64,000 nucleotides of DNA from Plotosus lineatus (lineage: Eukaryota; Chordata; Actinopteri; Siluriformes; Plotosidae), in NCBI GenBank assembly GCA_024760905.1, contig CM045733.1:34587501-34651500 (forward strand), given 5' to 3'. Position numbers and translations under genes: made by a program. The notes beneath the pieces are model-generated. The model saw nothing but the letters and a program-made list of their open reading frames with translations. It made no database searches and was not told the origin of the DNA. The stretch's first letter is position 1. Each line of letters opens with the position of its first letter. This document shows positions 37,835-49,395 of this stretch, piece by piece.

Positions 37835-38127
37835 TTATGCCAACACTTCCAAAGTCAAATACAAGACCCTAAATGTCAGATTTAAATAAGAGAGGTTCCA
37901 GCTGCAAGCAGTTCTATTTCGTGGCACCTTATCTTAGAGTCTAATTTTATGGACATGAAGGTGCATTAAATGTAAGGGTAGATTTACTTTTTGTATGTGA
38001 CAGACCTGTTTCTTTTTGGGGTTTTTTTGTTTTTTTTTATTTATTTTAAATATGAAAACAGCTATATCTGATTTATAGAAACACATCACTTTTACATGCA
38101 TTTCACATTTGTACACACTGCATCTGC
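37198..38127. other. Unannotated stretch
   Basis: It includes a short TA tract (37798-37830) and a T-rich block near 38010. A 65-codon frame at 37473-37670 has no family that I recognise and no supporting context. Confidence 0.45.
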
Positions 38128-38627
38128 CAGGCCATAAGACGCACAGGACTATAAGGCGCAACATCAACGAACAATGACTGAACGCTCTATTTTCATACAC
38201 AAGGTGTACTGGATTATAAGACGCATTGAGCGAAACAAAAGTCAGATAAATAAAACTTGATTCAATTCTCACCATCACTCTTAACATTGTTCAGCTGTAA
38301 CAATATAAAACAACCATCTCACTTTTTCAGTTCATTCCTCTTCCACAAATCCATCAAATTCTTCATCTTCAGTGTCTGAGTTTAACAGTTGGCGAGTTGT
38401 ACATAAAGTCCGGCCGGCTCCTTCTAACTTAGGACCTGTTGATACCAATATCTAGCAAATGGAGCTCTTTGGTTCATCCACCCGGAATTTTGGTAAGTTC
38501 TGAATTCGTTTGCTTCACTTGGGTTTTGACGGTATCAGTGAGATGGAGTCATGTAGCTTCATTCATACATAAGGCGCAATGGATTATAAGGCGCAACGCG
38601 CCTTATGGTTAAAAAAATACGGTAAAC
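38128..38627 (-). mobile_element. Tigger/pogo-like family D MITE
   Basis: The ends are related inverted repeats: left 'ggccataagacgcacaggac' with 'ataaggcgcaac'; right, on the minus strand, 'taccgtatttttttaacc', 'ataaggcgcg' and 'ataatccattgcgcc'. On the minus strand near 38336-38385 it encodes SDTEDEEFDGFVEEE and a stop, an acidic end typical of pogo/Tigger-type transposases. The remaining transposase is deleted. Confidence 0.7.
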
Positions 38628-39579
38628 CTTCAAAGATTCTGATGATGATCTCTGTAGTCCTCAATGTCCCTGAATAGGTCTACTTTTATCACTGTGAAAT
38701 ATTGAAACTTTTACTTGTTTTGGTTAACTTGATCACTTTTAACATATAACATAAACACAAAACACATACATACCCCTATTTGCTCTTGCCAATTCTCAAT
38801 CACTAGTTAAAGGTCCCCTTGATGTCAAGAGAGGATTACCAACCAGGGAATATGGGGCAATTCTGTATGTCTTCTGTGACATATGGAGTCAATGATGTCA
38901 TGATTTCAATCTGCTGCTCATGAAAAATATAGGAATTTTTATTTAAAGAAAGAAACTTTTTAACTTTTTTTAAAAATAGTATTTTTTTATGAATCACTAC
39001 TGTATAAGAATTAGTATATCCGTAGGAAATATTACTAATGAATACAAACAATACCCACTTTAATCATGATCATCTTTCATGAATTTATCGTTAATCAGTA
39101 TTCTATTTTAAATGGTATTATTATAATGGAGGGCTCCACCTAGTATCTCTCACCATGGATAAAAAGAAATAATAAAGAGAAAGAGAACCAGATTGACTGA
39201 AATATACTTTAAAAGGTTAATTTTAACCATAAATGAATTCACATTATTTGCAATCAGGACTTCTAATCCAAACATACATAAAAGCAAACAGAAATTTATG
39301 TATTCGAGCAAACAGATTTTGATCTCAGGAAATGATCTTCAGGGAGGAGTTTGAGCTCCTACAAGTATCTCCATCCATCTACAAGATAAGTGCTGTTATT
39401 CACTGCAGATAAAGACTGAGTATCCTATATATTATCAACTCTAGATTTCTTGCTCAATTACCCTTTGCATCAGATTTGGGTTTAACCGATAACTCACTGT
39501 TGATAGAAAATACTGATATTGATAAGGTACGCATCATGTGGGAAGAAAATATTTCTCAAGCAGATGGGGTAAAATATTC
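38628..39579. other. Unannotated AT-rich stretch
   Basis: AT-rich, no repeat family or gene recognised. The following 9 bp are the SINE3 target duplication. Confidence 0.5.
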
Positions 39580-39585
39580 CAATGA

Positions 39586-39588
<3 letters not shown>

Positions 39589-39629
<41 letters not shown>

Positions 39630-39936
39630 CTTCTACGGTTGCAGGGATCTAGACCTTGCAGTGGGTGAAAGTGGGGTACACCCTGAAAAGCTCACTAGAT
39701 CATCACGAAGCCAACACAATAACACACATTCACATCTAGGGGTAATTTACAACAGCCCATTAGCCTAATGTGCATGTCTTTGGATTGTGAAAGAAAATTG
39801 GAGTACCCGGAGGAAACCCATGCAAGTATGGGGACAACATAAAAAATCCACGGAGAAACGGTGTGCTCAAGACTGGAATCCAAGAATTTCTTTCTGTGAG
39901 GTGAATATGTTAACCACTACGTCACCATGCCACCCG
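39589..39936 (-). mobile_element. SINE3, antisense, with (TCA)n end
   Basis: The target duplication CAATGACAT (39580-39588 and 39937-39945) bounds it. On the plus strand: (TCA)n, 'agtggggtacaccctg', 'ctttggattgtgaaag', 'cccggaggaaaccca', and a degenerate head ending 'gtcaccatgccaccc'. The trinucleotide run is thus the SINE's 3' tail. Confidence 0.82.
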
Positions 39937-39945
39937 TGCAATGAC

Positions 39946-40589
39946 ATGCATGGATTAAGATATATATATATATATGTACAGAATTAAATTAAATTTGGTG
40001 CTACAACAACAATTACAAATTTTCCTACAGCCCCAAGGAACATGATATGAAGAAAATGCAACAGTCCATTTCGTAAGTATGACACCCTATAAATGTTCAC
40101 CGTGGACTGTGGGGATTGTGAAAACAATCTTGGAATTCATCTCATGCCATTATTTCAGTAGGAACCACAATGTACCAATTTGTGGAACTGCAGTGTATTA
40201 AATATGGATATATAGATGACTGCACACAAAAAACTACCATACATTTTTATTTTATAATTTCATTCCCCCAACTGCCTTACCATATATTCAGGTCAAGAGG
40301 AACCTGCTGTTGCCTGTATAATGTGATGACAAGTAAATATAGGTTTACAGCAATTGGGAAAAATAAATAATTGCTTGTAAACAATTGGATGTATTATACT
40401 ACTGGAATAAATTAAATGGTTCTGCAAATAGTATTGGTTTAATTTTGTTGTGATTTTAAATTACTTTTACTGTTATTTTAGGAATCAGTTCTGTGTGAAT
40501 CAGTTCTGAATCAGATTTGTGAAAATATGTAATATGTGAATATGTCTATATTGGCCTTCGTAGAGCCTCTGCTGATAAAAAAAAAACAT
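39946..40589. other. Unannotated AT-rich stretch
   Basis: No gene or recognised repeat was seen. Confidence 0.5.
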
Positions 40590-40905
40590 TCCCCTAAGCG
40601 TTCCCATGCTTCACTGTGGAGATGGTTTTCTTGAATTTTTCTGAGCAATGAGAGGTATTTGTTTGCCCCTGATATAGTGTTTTCCTTAATTGAAAAAAAT
40701 AATAATTTTAGTTTCATCTGAGCAGAGGACTTTCTTTCATGTGTTCAGGAGTTTCCTGTATGGCTTTTGGTGAATGCTAAAAGTGCCTTATTTTTTCAAA
40801 TTTCCAGTCACTCTTCTGTATCACAAAACTCTGCAGAGTGTATGGCTTAGAGTGGTCCCATGCACAGATCCAATTGCACCAGTCTTTGATGTGGGGCTTT
40901 TGAAA
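40590..40905 (-). pseudogene. Old Tc1-like transposase fragment
   Basis: On the plus strand, 'cccatgcttcactgtggagatgg', 'tagtttcatctgagcagagg' and 'gagtgtatggcttagagtggtcc' (each read in pieces) match the antisense of the middle of fish Tc1-like transposases. These include the region that encodes the 'W/DE(S)' first catalytic block and the interdomain segment (family recall). It has many stops and no terminal repeats, so this is an old relic unrelated to the two Tc1 copies above. Confidence 0.6.
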
Positions 40906-41164
40906 TTCTCTAGATCAGGGGTGAGCAAACTATGGCCCACAGACCATATCCAGCCCGTTGTTCTTTTTAAATCCGGCCCGCCAAAGACTGATTGGTACAG
41001 AATTCATGTTTGACGTGAATGATTGATTGCATTCATTTGACTTTGACTTGGAATGACAGAATTTCAACACCACTGGTGCATTAGGCACAATCAGTTGATT
41101 TTTTTACGAAGCTCAAGCCACTTCCTGTTATCACTCTTCTACTGCACAGAGCCCATCAGCAGCA

Positions 41165-41434
41165 ATGTCAGAGAAAAGAAAAGTCAACAGTGAGTGGCGG
41201 GTGGTTCATAAGCAGTGGACACCTAAATACTTTTTTACTGAAGTCCGGTCAAAGGCTGTATGTCTTATTTGCCAAGAAACCATTTTGGTTTTAAATGAAT
41301 ACATCAGCCACCACTTTTCCACCAAGCATGTTAATTACAAGAACGTCTGGCTACCGCTGATAGGTTGGTCGCGGGCTTGCAGGCTCAGCAAAACACCTTT
41401 ATCCGAGCAAGTTCCATCCGAGAATCAAGCATGA
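41165..41434 (+). pseudogene. hAT transposase N-terminus (BED finger)
   Basis: The start at 41165 gives MSEKRKVNSEWRVVHKQWTP and then KYFFTEVRSKAVCLICQET; after that come a CLIC pair of cysteines and a His pair (YISHHFSTKH), the BED-type zinc finger layout. The frame ends after 89 residues. The family is the one co-opted in mammals as the 3' part of GTF2IRD2; this copy is only the transposon. Confidence 0.72.
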
Positions 41435-41554
41435 TGATATATGCAAAATTCACCAGAAAGCACTTTGTATATCCGTGTTGTAGCTTGACCGCGTAGTGCA
41501 GCTGGTTGTGAAACTCTTCAACTTTATTTGAGAAATAGAACTTAACCATCATCA

Positions 41555-41815
41555 GTTAATTAATTTTCCTGACCGGTTTGAACCAGTTCTGACTGGTTCT
41601 GGCTATTTTGGATCGGTTTGGACTGGTCCTACCTGGTTTGAACCCAGATTGAACCGGTTCTGACCGGATTGAACTGGTTTGGACCACTTCCAACTGGTTT
41701 CGACCAGCTCCAACTGTTTTGAACCGGTTAGAACAGGTTCTGACTGGTTTGATCCGGTTTCGACTGGCTCTGACCAGTTTGAACTGGTTCCAACTGGTTC
41801 ACATGGTTAACTTTA
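41555..41815. repeat. Degenerate GGTT minisatellite, about 12-bp unit
   Basis: Imperfect repeats of about 12 bp with core ACTGGTTTGAAC / GACCGGTTCTGA. They are flanked by two related copies of 'actttatt(t/c)g...accatcatca...ttttcctga' (41520-41575 and 41810-41860), so a duplicated segment brackets the array. Confidence 0.85.
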
Positions 41816-42208
41816 TTCGGGCGAAAGGACTTCACCATCATCACTTTACTCATTTTCCTGAAAAAAACTGATGCTGCTCTCAGGGACTTGCTTTACCATT
41901 CTAATATCTGCTGGTTCTGTTTGGGGAAAGTATGTCAATGAATGTGGAGCTCAAACAGGAGATTATTTAATTTTGTAGCTTCTTGAGAACACTGACAATT
42001 TTCCTAAGCTGAAAGACACAGATTGACTTTGTGATTTCACTTTTACTGTGAACACACAGACCCATGTGAATGAGCTGAATGTAAAGCGACAAGGGAAAAA
42101 CAGTTTGTGCATAAAATGCAAGTAAACGTCAGAGCCTTCAAAACCAGGTAGTTTCATTTTCAAAGCAAATGTCAAACAAGTCATTTCCTCATTTCCCCCA
42201 CACTGGCC

Positions 42209-42700
42209 ATGTTAAAAGAGGCCTTGCTACATGTGAACAAATCCAGGAAAGCACTGGATGACCTACATGAAGAATTCTGCCATCAGTTTTGTAATTTTAG
42301 AAAAATTGACAGGGCATTTCAGCTGGTGTCAGGTCCCTTCTCACAAGACCCTGAAACGGTACCACAGGAGTTGCAGTTGGAACTGATTGATCTCCAATGT
42401 GACATGATGTAAAAGGAGAAGTTCAATTCCCTTAACCTGGATGAGTTTTATATTTCATTAAGTGCAGCCAAATTTCCAAACATCTAGAAGATGGCACAGA
42501 GTATGCTGCTGTTGTTTGGCTCTACATATGTGTGTAAACAGACTTTTAGTGTGATGAACACCAACAAAGCACCCCACACATCCCGGTTGAGTGATGAACA
42601 CCTCAAATTTGTTCTGAGAACCACAACAGAATTACCACCAGACTTTGATGCACGGGCAAAAATGAGTGATCAACAACACGAAAAGGTATGTGAATATTTT
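42209..42700 (+). pseudogene. hAT transposase C-terminal remnant
   Basis: Two frames: 42209-42412 (EFCHQFCNFRKIDRAFQLVS ... LQLELIDLQCD), and 42491-42700 (LLFGSTYVCKQTFSVMNTNK ... LRTTTELPPDFD). The second is the conserved hAT dimerisation block with the 'S-T-Y-x-C-E'-like motif (here STYVCKQ). A stop at 42410-42412 and the 42413-42490 gap show the break. It is the same element as the BED-finger frame at 41165. Confidence 0.8.
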
Positions 42701-42792
42701 AATTATTTTTTCTGTTTATGTTTGATATGTACTGGTAAAAATGCATTTTTTTATCGTATCTTGCTGACCTGGCCCATTTGTCAACTTTTAAA

Positions 42793-42985
42793 AGCTTTTA
42801 ACCACAAGTGTGCCTCTGTTCACCCAGCAGTATAAATGGGTACCAGTAGCAATATACTGGGAAGGTAACCTGCGATGGATAGCATCCCATCCAGGAGGAG
42901 TTGAACTCCTAGTTGCTTCACACTACAGAATCCGGGGAAAAGCACCTGTCCGATGAGCCACTAGATTCGAGTGTAAAAAGCCCAA
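42793..42985 (+). mobile_element. SINE2, 5' truncated
   Basis: It starts at 'accacaagtgtgcctctg' and matches the 3' two thirds of the SINE2 at 29310 through to 'gtgtaaaaagccc'. Confidence 0.85.
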
Positions 42986-43328
42986 CAAACTTTTTTATAT
43001 ATACACACAGTGGTACTTCACCTTACGAAATTAATCCGTTCCAGAAGTGGTTTCGTAACCTGATATATTCGTAGGTTGAGCCGCATTTTACATGTAAAAG
43101 GCCTGATTCGTTCCAAGGCCCCCAATACGATCCCCTAAACCCTTTAAAATGATAAAAGTTTACCTTTTAAGGCCTTCTTCTGCTTCAATATCGTACTGAT
43201 GGTAGACGGGTTTGGCCATATTCCTTTGCGATCTCACTCAATCGCATGCTCGGTTCTACTTTTCACTCGCACCAGGAATCGCTTTCACCGGGAATCACAC
43301 ACGCGCCTGTGTCTGGGTGTGCACGCGC

Positions 43329-43330
<2 letters not shown>

Positions 43331-43392
<62 letters not shown>
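43331..43392. repeat. (GT)n microsatellite
   Basis: It lies inside the family A element at the position equivalent to the (CA)n at 91-226. Confidence 0.97.
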
Positions 43393-43396
<4 letters not shown>

Positions 43397-43686
43397 ACAC
43401 GCGTGTGTTGACCATGTCTTCTTAGCAGAGTTATAATCTTACAAATGTTTATGCAAGGTTAAAAGCCTGAGCCAAATAAAAAAGTTGCAATGAGCGCACT
43501 CGAAAAACTCACAAAACAACAGTAAAACTGTCCTTTATGCGTGTTAGAACTCAGTGAAAGAACAATGGGTCAAAAAGCATCATGGGTATTATAGAGATGG
43601 AGATAAACAAAAGCTCTCAACCACTGGCTAATTTTGAATCATGTATCAGTAATGTTGTGATGATGCATATGTATAATTTGCCTGGG

Positions 43687-43951
43687 CAGTGCTTCTCAAA
43701 TAGTGGGGGGCGCAGTGTGATGCCTGATGGTGGTGGTGGTGGTGGTGGTGGTGGTGGGGGCATATTACCTGGGGAACATGCTTTTTTGCCATACTGTATT
43801 AGAATTAAGTGGGGATTTTTATTTTTTAATGTTAATAAAGATACAATGTTATGCAGGTGTGTATTCAAAACAATTTTCAAGACAAATACTATTTATAGTC
43901 GCGCGCGGGGTGCTGGGGTGGGGCGTCACAAAAAACAATTGAGAAGCTACG
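43687..43951. mobile_element. Non-autonomous hAT element (MITE), copy 3
   Basis: Left CAGTGCTTCTCAAATAGTGG; right TTGAGAAGCT (diverged). It includes a (GGT)n tract at about 43729-43757 and the 'caaatactatttatagtcgcgc' block, the empty site of the SINE at 21101. Confidence 0.8.
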
Positions 43952-44313
43952 CCAGTGATAATTTTACAATTCATACTCTGCAAGTCCATGGGACTCCCTT
44001 GTCAAAAAAGTGTGAGTCCCATGATGCATGCAATATGTCGTGAAACATAATCTGAAAAAATTCTTTATCAAAACTGAAAGTGCATATGACAACAATAACC
44101 ATAATTTACATTTAACGCCTTTATTTCACAATTGACAAAGTGTACGCTAATTTAAAAACAGTATGAAAAAAAGCTTTTGAGAGCAAAATCTGCAAGTATG
44201 CAAATGGGAGGGGCTAACTGTATTATATAGTACATTTTTCATATACTTTTTTGAAAACCGATATACAATCGGGAATGACTTAACTTGAAATGACTTAAGT
44301 CAAGGTATACCTG

Positions 44314-45479
44314 TATTACTTTTCATACTACAGTATGTTTTTTCTGCTGAAACTACTGCTTTAAACACACCAGTAGCACATACTGTCCAATGTTTTCCAA
44401 GCCATTCAGTAATGAGGTTGCTTTGAATGTACTTTCATAAACCTCCCTTTTCACCTTGCTTCTGATGGTGGTTTTAAAATTGACTGGGCCCTGAGGTAGT
44501 TTTTGTTACTGTTGCCATCAATCAGTTCAGGATGCAGAATGTCTGCATGTAGAAAAAACTCCGAAGTTGTTTTTTCAAAAATAAAAACAATCAAAATACT
44601 ATATTGACCAGTTTTGTCACACATGTTGATTCTATCACTTCTGATTGTCTCACTCGCCACATGTTTGTATGCCATGCACTGTGTAGATCGCTGGATTCAA
44701 AGCAGCAGCTGGATATGATGGTACTTCTGACAAGCAACCACGCATATGTACATGAAGTAGTTATACTAGCTATTATGAGAGGGTGATGAAAGGACCAGCT
44801 TGTTGTTTAAAACGGTTCCTGTTTATACATTCATGTTAAGGCAAGTAAAGACCCAAATTTATATATATATATTTGAAATTATGAATAACAACATTGGCGG
44901 AGCCGCAAAACAAGGAATAAAAAAATAATCGCTTTATTTAACTGCAACATGACTTTTGAAGGTAAATTTTCCATTTCACTTCCATTTCACAAAAACCTCT
45001 CTTGTTTAAAATGTTTATGAGCTGGCTGGGGTTTGACCTTTCAAGGTCACTCAAATTCAAAAGTAACTGTCTCAGCAAAAAAAATCCATATGTTTTCCTA
45101 TTAATGTTCCATAGCGTTTTGTACTTGTTTCAAAGTTATAAACACTATATGTTCAAAAATTTGTAACCTTGCTCTGATCTTTATCTTTGACCTTGACATT
45201 ACATAATCAAATCTTCACTGGGACTCAGGTAGGGTATTGTACCCACCTCGTTTGATGAGAATGGGTGTGGTCCAGAGTTTGTTCACACTCTGAGAAACTG
45301 ATTCACAACTGACAGAAATTACAATACCTCTGCCAAAACTGTTTTGTTTAAAGGGAATTACGTACACACGTAAACCTAAGTACGTATTGTAATTAGTGGT
45401 GTGTTCATATTTCCTACACTGGAATGGCTACATGTACCATAAAGTATTGCTCATACTGGCTCTTACATGAGAAATCCAC
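44314..45479. other. Unannotated stretch
   Basis: Non-coding, with a short TA tract near 44860. No repeat family was assigned. Confidence 0.45.
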
Positions 45480-46115
45480 TATCATAAAAAAGCAACCAGA
45501 TTTATTTTTCATACGCTAATCTTCTTGCTGCATGAATTAGTCCTGTCTGAAAGCAACAATATTCAGATAAATGCATGAATAGAGATCCAGCATTTGTCCA
45601 AATTAGTATAGCCTTCAATTAGCTGCATTCGCAAACGAAAAAGGAAATAGAGGCAGCTCCATGCATAATAGTTTACAGATGCAGTTGGGGTCTGGATGTG
45701 AATACAGAATGTGTGTATGTTTATGCTCTAACGCACGTTGAGACTGTTCATTTGCCACTCATGGCTGCATTGATTAGAAGTGTGCTGTGCTGGTATTCCT
45801 GGGCTGCCACTTGAGCTGTAGGCTGATTGAAAAAGAAAAAAAAAAATCCATGCACACAAAGCAGAGCTGTGAAAGCCCAATCACTCGCAGCACCCTTGGC
45901 CTGTGCATCTCCCAGAGCATCGCTGCTGTAATCAGGCACTGATTAGCTGACTCGGGGCCTTTCTCCAGCCTGCTGCCGAGGTTAATTTGTTCGTCAGACA
46001 GTGTCACGCAAGGCAACTGAAAGATGAATCCGAACGTGCATGGGGAGATATTGCACAGATCAAGCAGACCTGTCAATCAGTCAAGATTCAGTGGGAAGGG
46101 GCATCGTCACAGAGC
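45480..46115. promoter_or_regulatory. Candidate conserved enhancer block
   Basis: Unique, balanced-composition sequence without repeats, in contrast to its neighbours. It contains a perfect PBX-MEIS/PREP-type composite on the minus strand (TGATTGACAG, 46079-46070), an inverted homeodomain pair TAATCAGGCACTGATTA (45929-45945), and CAATTAGC near 45617. No credible coding frame. The motifs are seen; the regulatory role is inferred. Confidence 0.35.
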
Positions 46116-46401
46116 ACAGGTCTCCTTCTCTCTTTTTTTTTCTCTCTTTCTGTTTCTCTGTATATTCAATATGAGTGATCTAAATATGGTGACTTGTTAA
46201 TAAAGAAAAGGATATCAGCTCCGATTACTGTATACCCAATGTGTTGCTGAAAGGACACAAATTAAACAAAAATCTTCTGTAATTAAGTCTATATTTTGAC
46301 TTTTTTCTTTACCTTTTAATCATCCAAGCTGTAATAAGTAAACTGCCAAATAAATAAATAAATATCAATTGAAAATATGTTAAATATATAATCAAGTCTA
46401 T

Positions 46402-46746
46402 AAGGGGCAGTGGTGAGCCCAGTGGTATAGGGCATTGGACCGTTGATCCTAAGGTTGGGGGTTTGAGTCCCACGGTCTACAAGGTTGTCACTGTCCTTAC
46501 AGTGCAGCTAACTGGGTTATCAAAGGCCGGCCATGTCTCTCACTGTCTATGGTGAGATGCATGTAAAAGAACCATTGCTGATGTTCGTAAAGAGTAGCTG
46601 CAAAGTCGTCAGCGTGTTTCTGTCCCTTGCTAAAGGGTTGCGTCAGGAAGGGCATCCAACGTAAAAACCTATGCCAAATCAAACGTGTGAATCATTCGCT
46701 GTGGCGACCCCTGATAAAGGGAAAAAGCCAAATGGAAATCTCTCTC
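46402..46746 (+). mobile_element. SINE1, full length, tail T1
   Basis: An exact 14-bp target duplication ATAATCAAGTCTAT (46388-46401 and 46747-46760). The head, body and tail T1 (GTCAGGAAGGGCATCCAACG ... CATTCGCTGTGGCGACCCCT ... GGGAAAAAGCC) are all present, and the insert ends in a (CTCT) run. This copy shows T1 is the true 3' end of a mobilised unit. Confidence 0.95.
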
Positions 46747-46959
46747 ATAATCAAGTCTATTTTGTTTCTGTTATAAGATGACAATAACTCAGATATAAAA
46801 TTATTAAACCTATTTCCAGATGTTTTCAAAACATATTTTTTGTTGAAGTATTCAATCTATTGACAGCTTAATTCTCTTATTTTCAGGATATTTAGATTAA
46901 TAAAAAATTCCAAAATTAATCTTGATATTCTTTTTTAATTCGGATCATTTTAATCTCAA

Positions 46960-47497
46960 CATCACCATAATTTTCTGTAACCGCTTAATCCTAATTTGGG
47001 TCGTGGGTAGGCTATTGTATGAGGAAGTCTGGAGTGGCAGGGAAGTATGTTAGAGTGGTGCTGGACATGTATGAGAGATGTAAGACAGTGGTGAGGTGTG
47101 CTGTCGGTGTGACTGCATCAAGTGTCAGCTCTCAGCCCCTTCTTGTTTGCTATGGTGATGGATGTGGTGAAGGCAGACATGAAGGTCATTGGAGTAAGAG
47201 TAGAAGATGCAGAGGATAGGGAGAGATGGAGGCAGATCATTTGCTGTGGTGACCCCTGAAGGGAACAGCCGAAAGAAAAAGAAGAAGAAGTAGTAGGCTG
47301 GTGCCCATCCCAGCCAACTTCGGGTGAGGGCAGAGTACACCCTGGACAGCTCGCCAGGCCATCGCAGGGCGGAAACATGCCGATGGCTTTGCAACCTACT
47401 TGTTACGAAAGTCAGCAATGGTTGTTTTACATGCCTCACACCATAAACAGTGGGTGACATGGCTGGCCTTTGATAACCCAGTTAGTTGCACTGGGAG
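46960..47497 (-). mobile_element. SINE1 headless copy, tail T2, antisense, split by a LINE fragment
   Basis: An exact 15-bp target duplication TCATTTTAATCTCAA (46945-46959 and 47498-47512). On the plus strand T2 begins 'tttctgtaaccgcttaatcc'; the body ends at GTTGCACTGGGA, the headless start point. A LINE fragment interrupts T2 at 47014-47292. Confidence 0.93.
47014..47292 (+). mobile_element. RTE LINE fragment, internally deleted, nested in SINE1
   Basis: The target duplication GTAGGCT is at 47007-47013 and 47293-47299. It encodes MRKSGVAGKYVRVVLDMYER, then skips from 'cttgtttgctatggtgatgg' straight to 'atgtggtgaaggcagacatg', removing about 700 bp. It ends GAAGGGAACAGCCGAAAG plus a GAAGAAGAAG tail. 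Confidence 0.9.
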
Positions 47498-47512
47498 TCA
47501 TTTTAATCTCAA

Positions 47513-48520
47513 AAATGAAAATTACAGCTGAAGTTGACTGTATTCATGGTGTTAGTTTTTTTATCGAGTATTTTACTTTCTGTGTAACAAAATCAGCACA
47601 CTTTTATTTGCAAATTTAAAAATAACAAATTACAATAAATTAAAAATTAACAAAATGACAGATCTTTTTATATAAACGTAGTAAACGTTTATTAGTGTAA
47701 GATAAATATACAGAATATTCTGTATCAATGTAACAAAATACTAAAATTACTGAGCTCATGAATATGCTCTCTGGATCCTTAGAAATAAAGGTCATCACTT
47801 TTAGGGACACTTCTCTAGAGAACCATAAAGTCATCGTGCTGAATAATTTTGGTTACAAATTGAAATTACTTATTCAGAAAAAAAATCACATCAGTTTAAA
47901 TGTTAACAGTACCATTATCATTGTTAAAATATTTAAAAATAAATTAATACTCAAAAGTAAAAGGAAAAATAAATACAATGAGGGATTTATTGCTTAAAAT
48001 AGAAAACGTTATCTTGCAACAGAACAAATTGACTTTCCAGAATTTTTAAAACAAATTAAAATATCTAGAATCAAAGAAGACAGATATTTTAAAACTAGTG
48101 TTACTAAACTAAAACTGAGTACATTTGTTTTGATAAAAAGAAAAAAAAAAATCATAATTATTTTCCTGTTAGGAGAGTTTACTTAAATTGAAAAAAAAAA
48201 AAAGATTTAAAAATTCTAGCACCATCACCTTGAAATAAGTCTATATTTGGCCTTATACATTTAGTACATCTACCTATATATATTCTTGCAGGAATCAGTG
48301 TCCTGGAATGTTTTTCTGCAGTGCATTGGTGATTGCACTGTGTAATACTGGCTCGGTTTGTTGGAGGTTTTATTATGCACATTTTTTATACCATTGGACA
48401 TAAAATTTACATGCTTTTCAGTTTTAAAAGACCTGGCAACCGCACAGGCATGAAGTGTGCAAAAATTATTCCACTAATCTCTGTGTGCCTTCCAGAAAAT
48501 CAAGTTAAACAACTCCTAAA
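47513..48520. other. Unannotated AT-rich stretch
   Basis: Very AT-rich, no repeat family or gene recognised. Confidence 0.5.
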
Positions 48521-48524
48521 CACA

Positions 48525-48531
48525 ATCTCTC

Positions 48532-48588
<57 letters not shown>

Positions 48589-48617
48589 TACACACACACA
48601 CACACACACACATACAC
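48525..48617. repeat. (CT)n(CA)n compound microsatellite
   Basis: CT to 48580, then CA with TA interruptions. Confidence 0.95.
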
Positions 48618-48769
48618 AAATAATGTCCCTCACATACTGGTCTATGGTATGTGTTAAACCAGTCACCAACTCGGAATATGACCATTTCTTCATACGTTCC
48701 AATTCCCCTACTATAAACTATAACATCAACGGCACTGAATTTTATGACTACAAATAGGAAGAACTCACT

Positions 48770-49120
48770 CATTCATTCATTCATTTTCTGAACCACTTAA
48801 TCCTAATTCGGGTCACAGGACAGCTGGCGCCCATCTCAGCCAACTCTGGGCAAGGGTACACCCTGGAGGGCTCGCCAGTGCATCACAGGGCCAGCAATTA
48901 CACAACCATTCATACTCACACTCACACCTAAGTGTGATGTGGAACAGCCAAGTAACCTGCTGTGCATGTTTTTAAACTTTGGGAGGTAACCGGAGTACCG
49001 CATGCAAGCACAGGGAGAACATACAAACTACAGACAGAAGCACCCATGCTGGGAATCAAACCCAGGACCTTCTTACTGTGAGGCAGACATGGTAACTACT
49101 ATGCCACCATGCTGCCTGTG
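48770..49120 (-). mobile_element. SINE3, full length, antisense
   Basis: On the plus strand: (CATT)n, TTTTCTGAACCACTTAATCC, 'gccaactctgggcaaggg', 'gggctcgccagtgcatcac' (the T2-type tail), 'cacacctaagtgtgatg', then 'acagggagaacatacaaac' and 'gaatcaaacccaggac' (B box complement), ending 'actatgccaccatgctgcc'. This copy shows most clearly that SINE3 and SINE1-T2 share a tail. Confidence 0.85.
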
Positions 49121-49199
49121 GAATAACTGATGATTCTTTATAAATAACAACAAATGCAGCCATACATTCTTATTGCATGAGTGTTTGAGTGTGCATCTG

Positions 49200-49395
49200 A
49201 CTCTTAGCTCAACCCTGTCTATGAGCTTGCCTCTGTCTCAGAGTTTGCATGTCTCTGAGTCAGTGTCTGTCTTCTTTCTCTGAGCCTGCTTCTGTCTCTG
49301 AGCCTGTGTCTGTCTCATAGCCTGTGTCTGTCTCCGAGCCAATGACAGCCTCTGATTCTACATTTTTCTGCGTCTGTCTCTGAACATGAGACCAT
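49200..49395. repeat. Minisatellite, about 18-24-bp unit
   Basis: Imperfect tandem repeats built on TCTGTCTCTGAGCCTGTG (units near 49255, 49282, 49304, 49325). Degenerate at both ends. The next 290 bp hold nothing recognised. Confidence 0.75.

Larger units (their letters stand above)
40916..42790 (+). mobile_element. hAT transposon relic (GTF2IRD2/ZBED-like transposase)
   Basis: The left end CAGGGGTGAGCAAACTATGG is a classic hAT-Charlie-type terminus. It is followed by a BED-finger N-terminal frame and, 750 bp later, by C-terminal dimerisation-region frames. The middle is deleted and replaced by a GGTT-type minisatellite. The right terminus is lost where SINE2 sequence begins at 42793. Confidence 0.75.
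43008..44313 (+). mobile_element. Tigger-like family A element, with internal (GT)n and nested hAT MITE
   Basis: Left end CAGTGGTACTTCACCTTACG; right end, on the minus strand, CAGGTATACCTTGACTTAAG. Its first 440 bp match the left window edge in reverse. No transposase coding is recognised. Confidence 0.65.
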
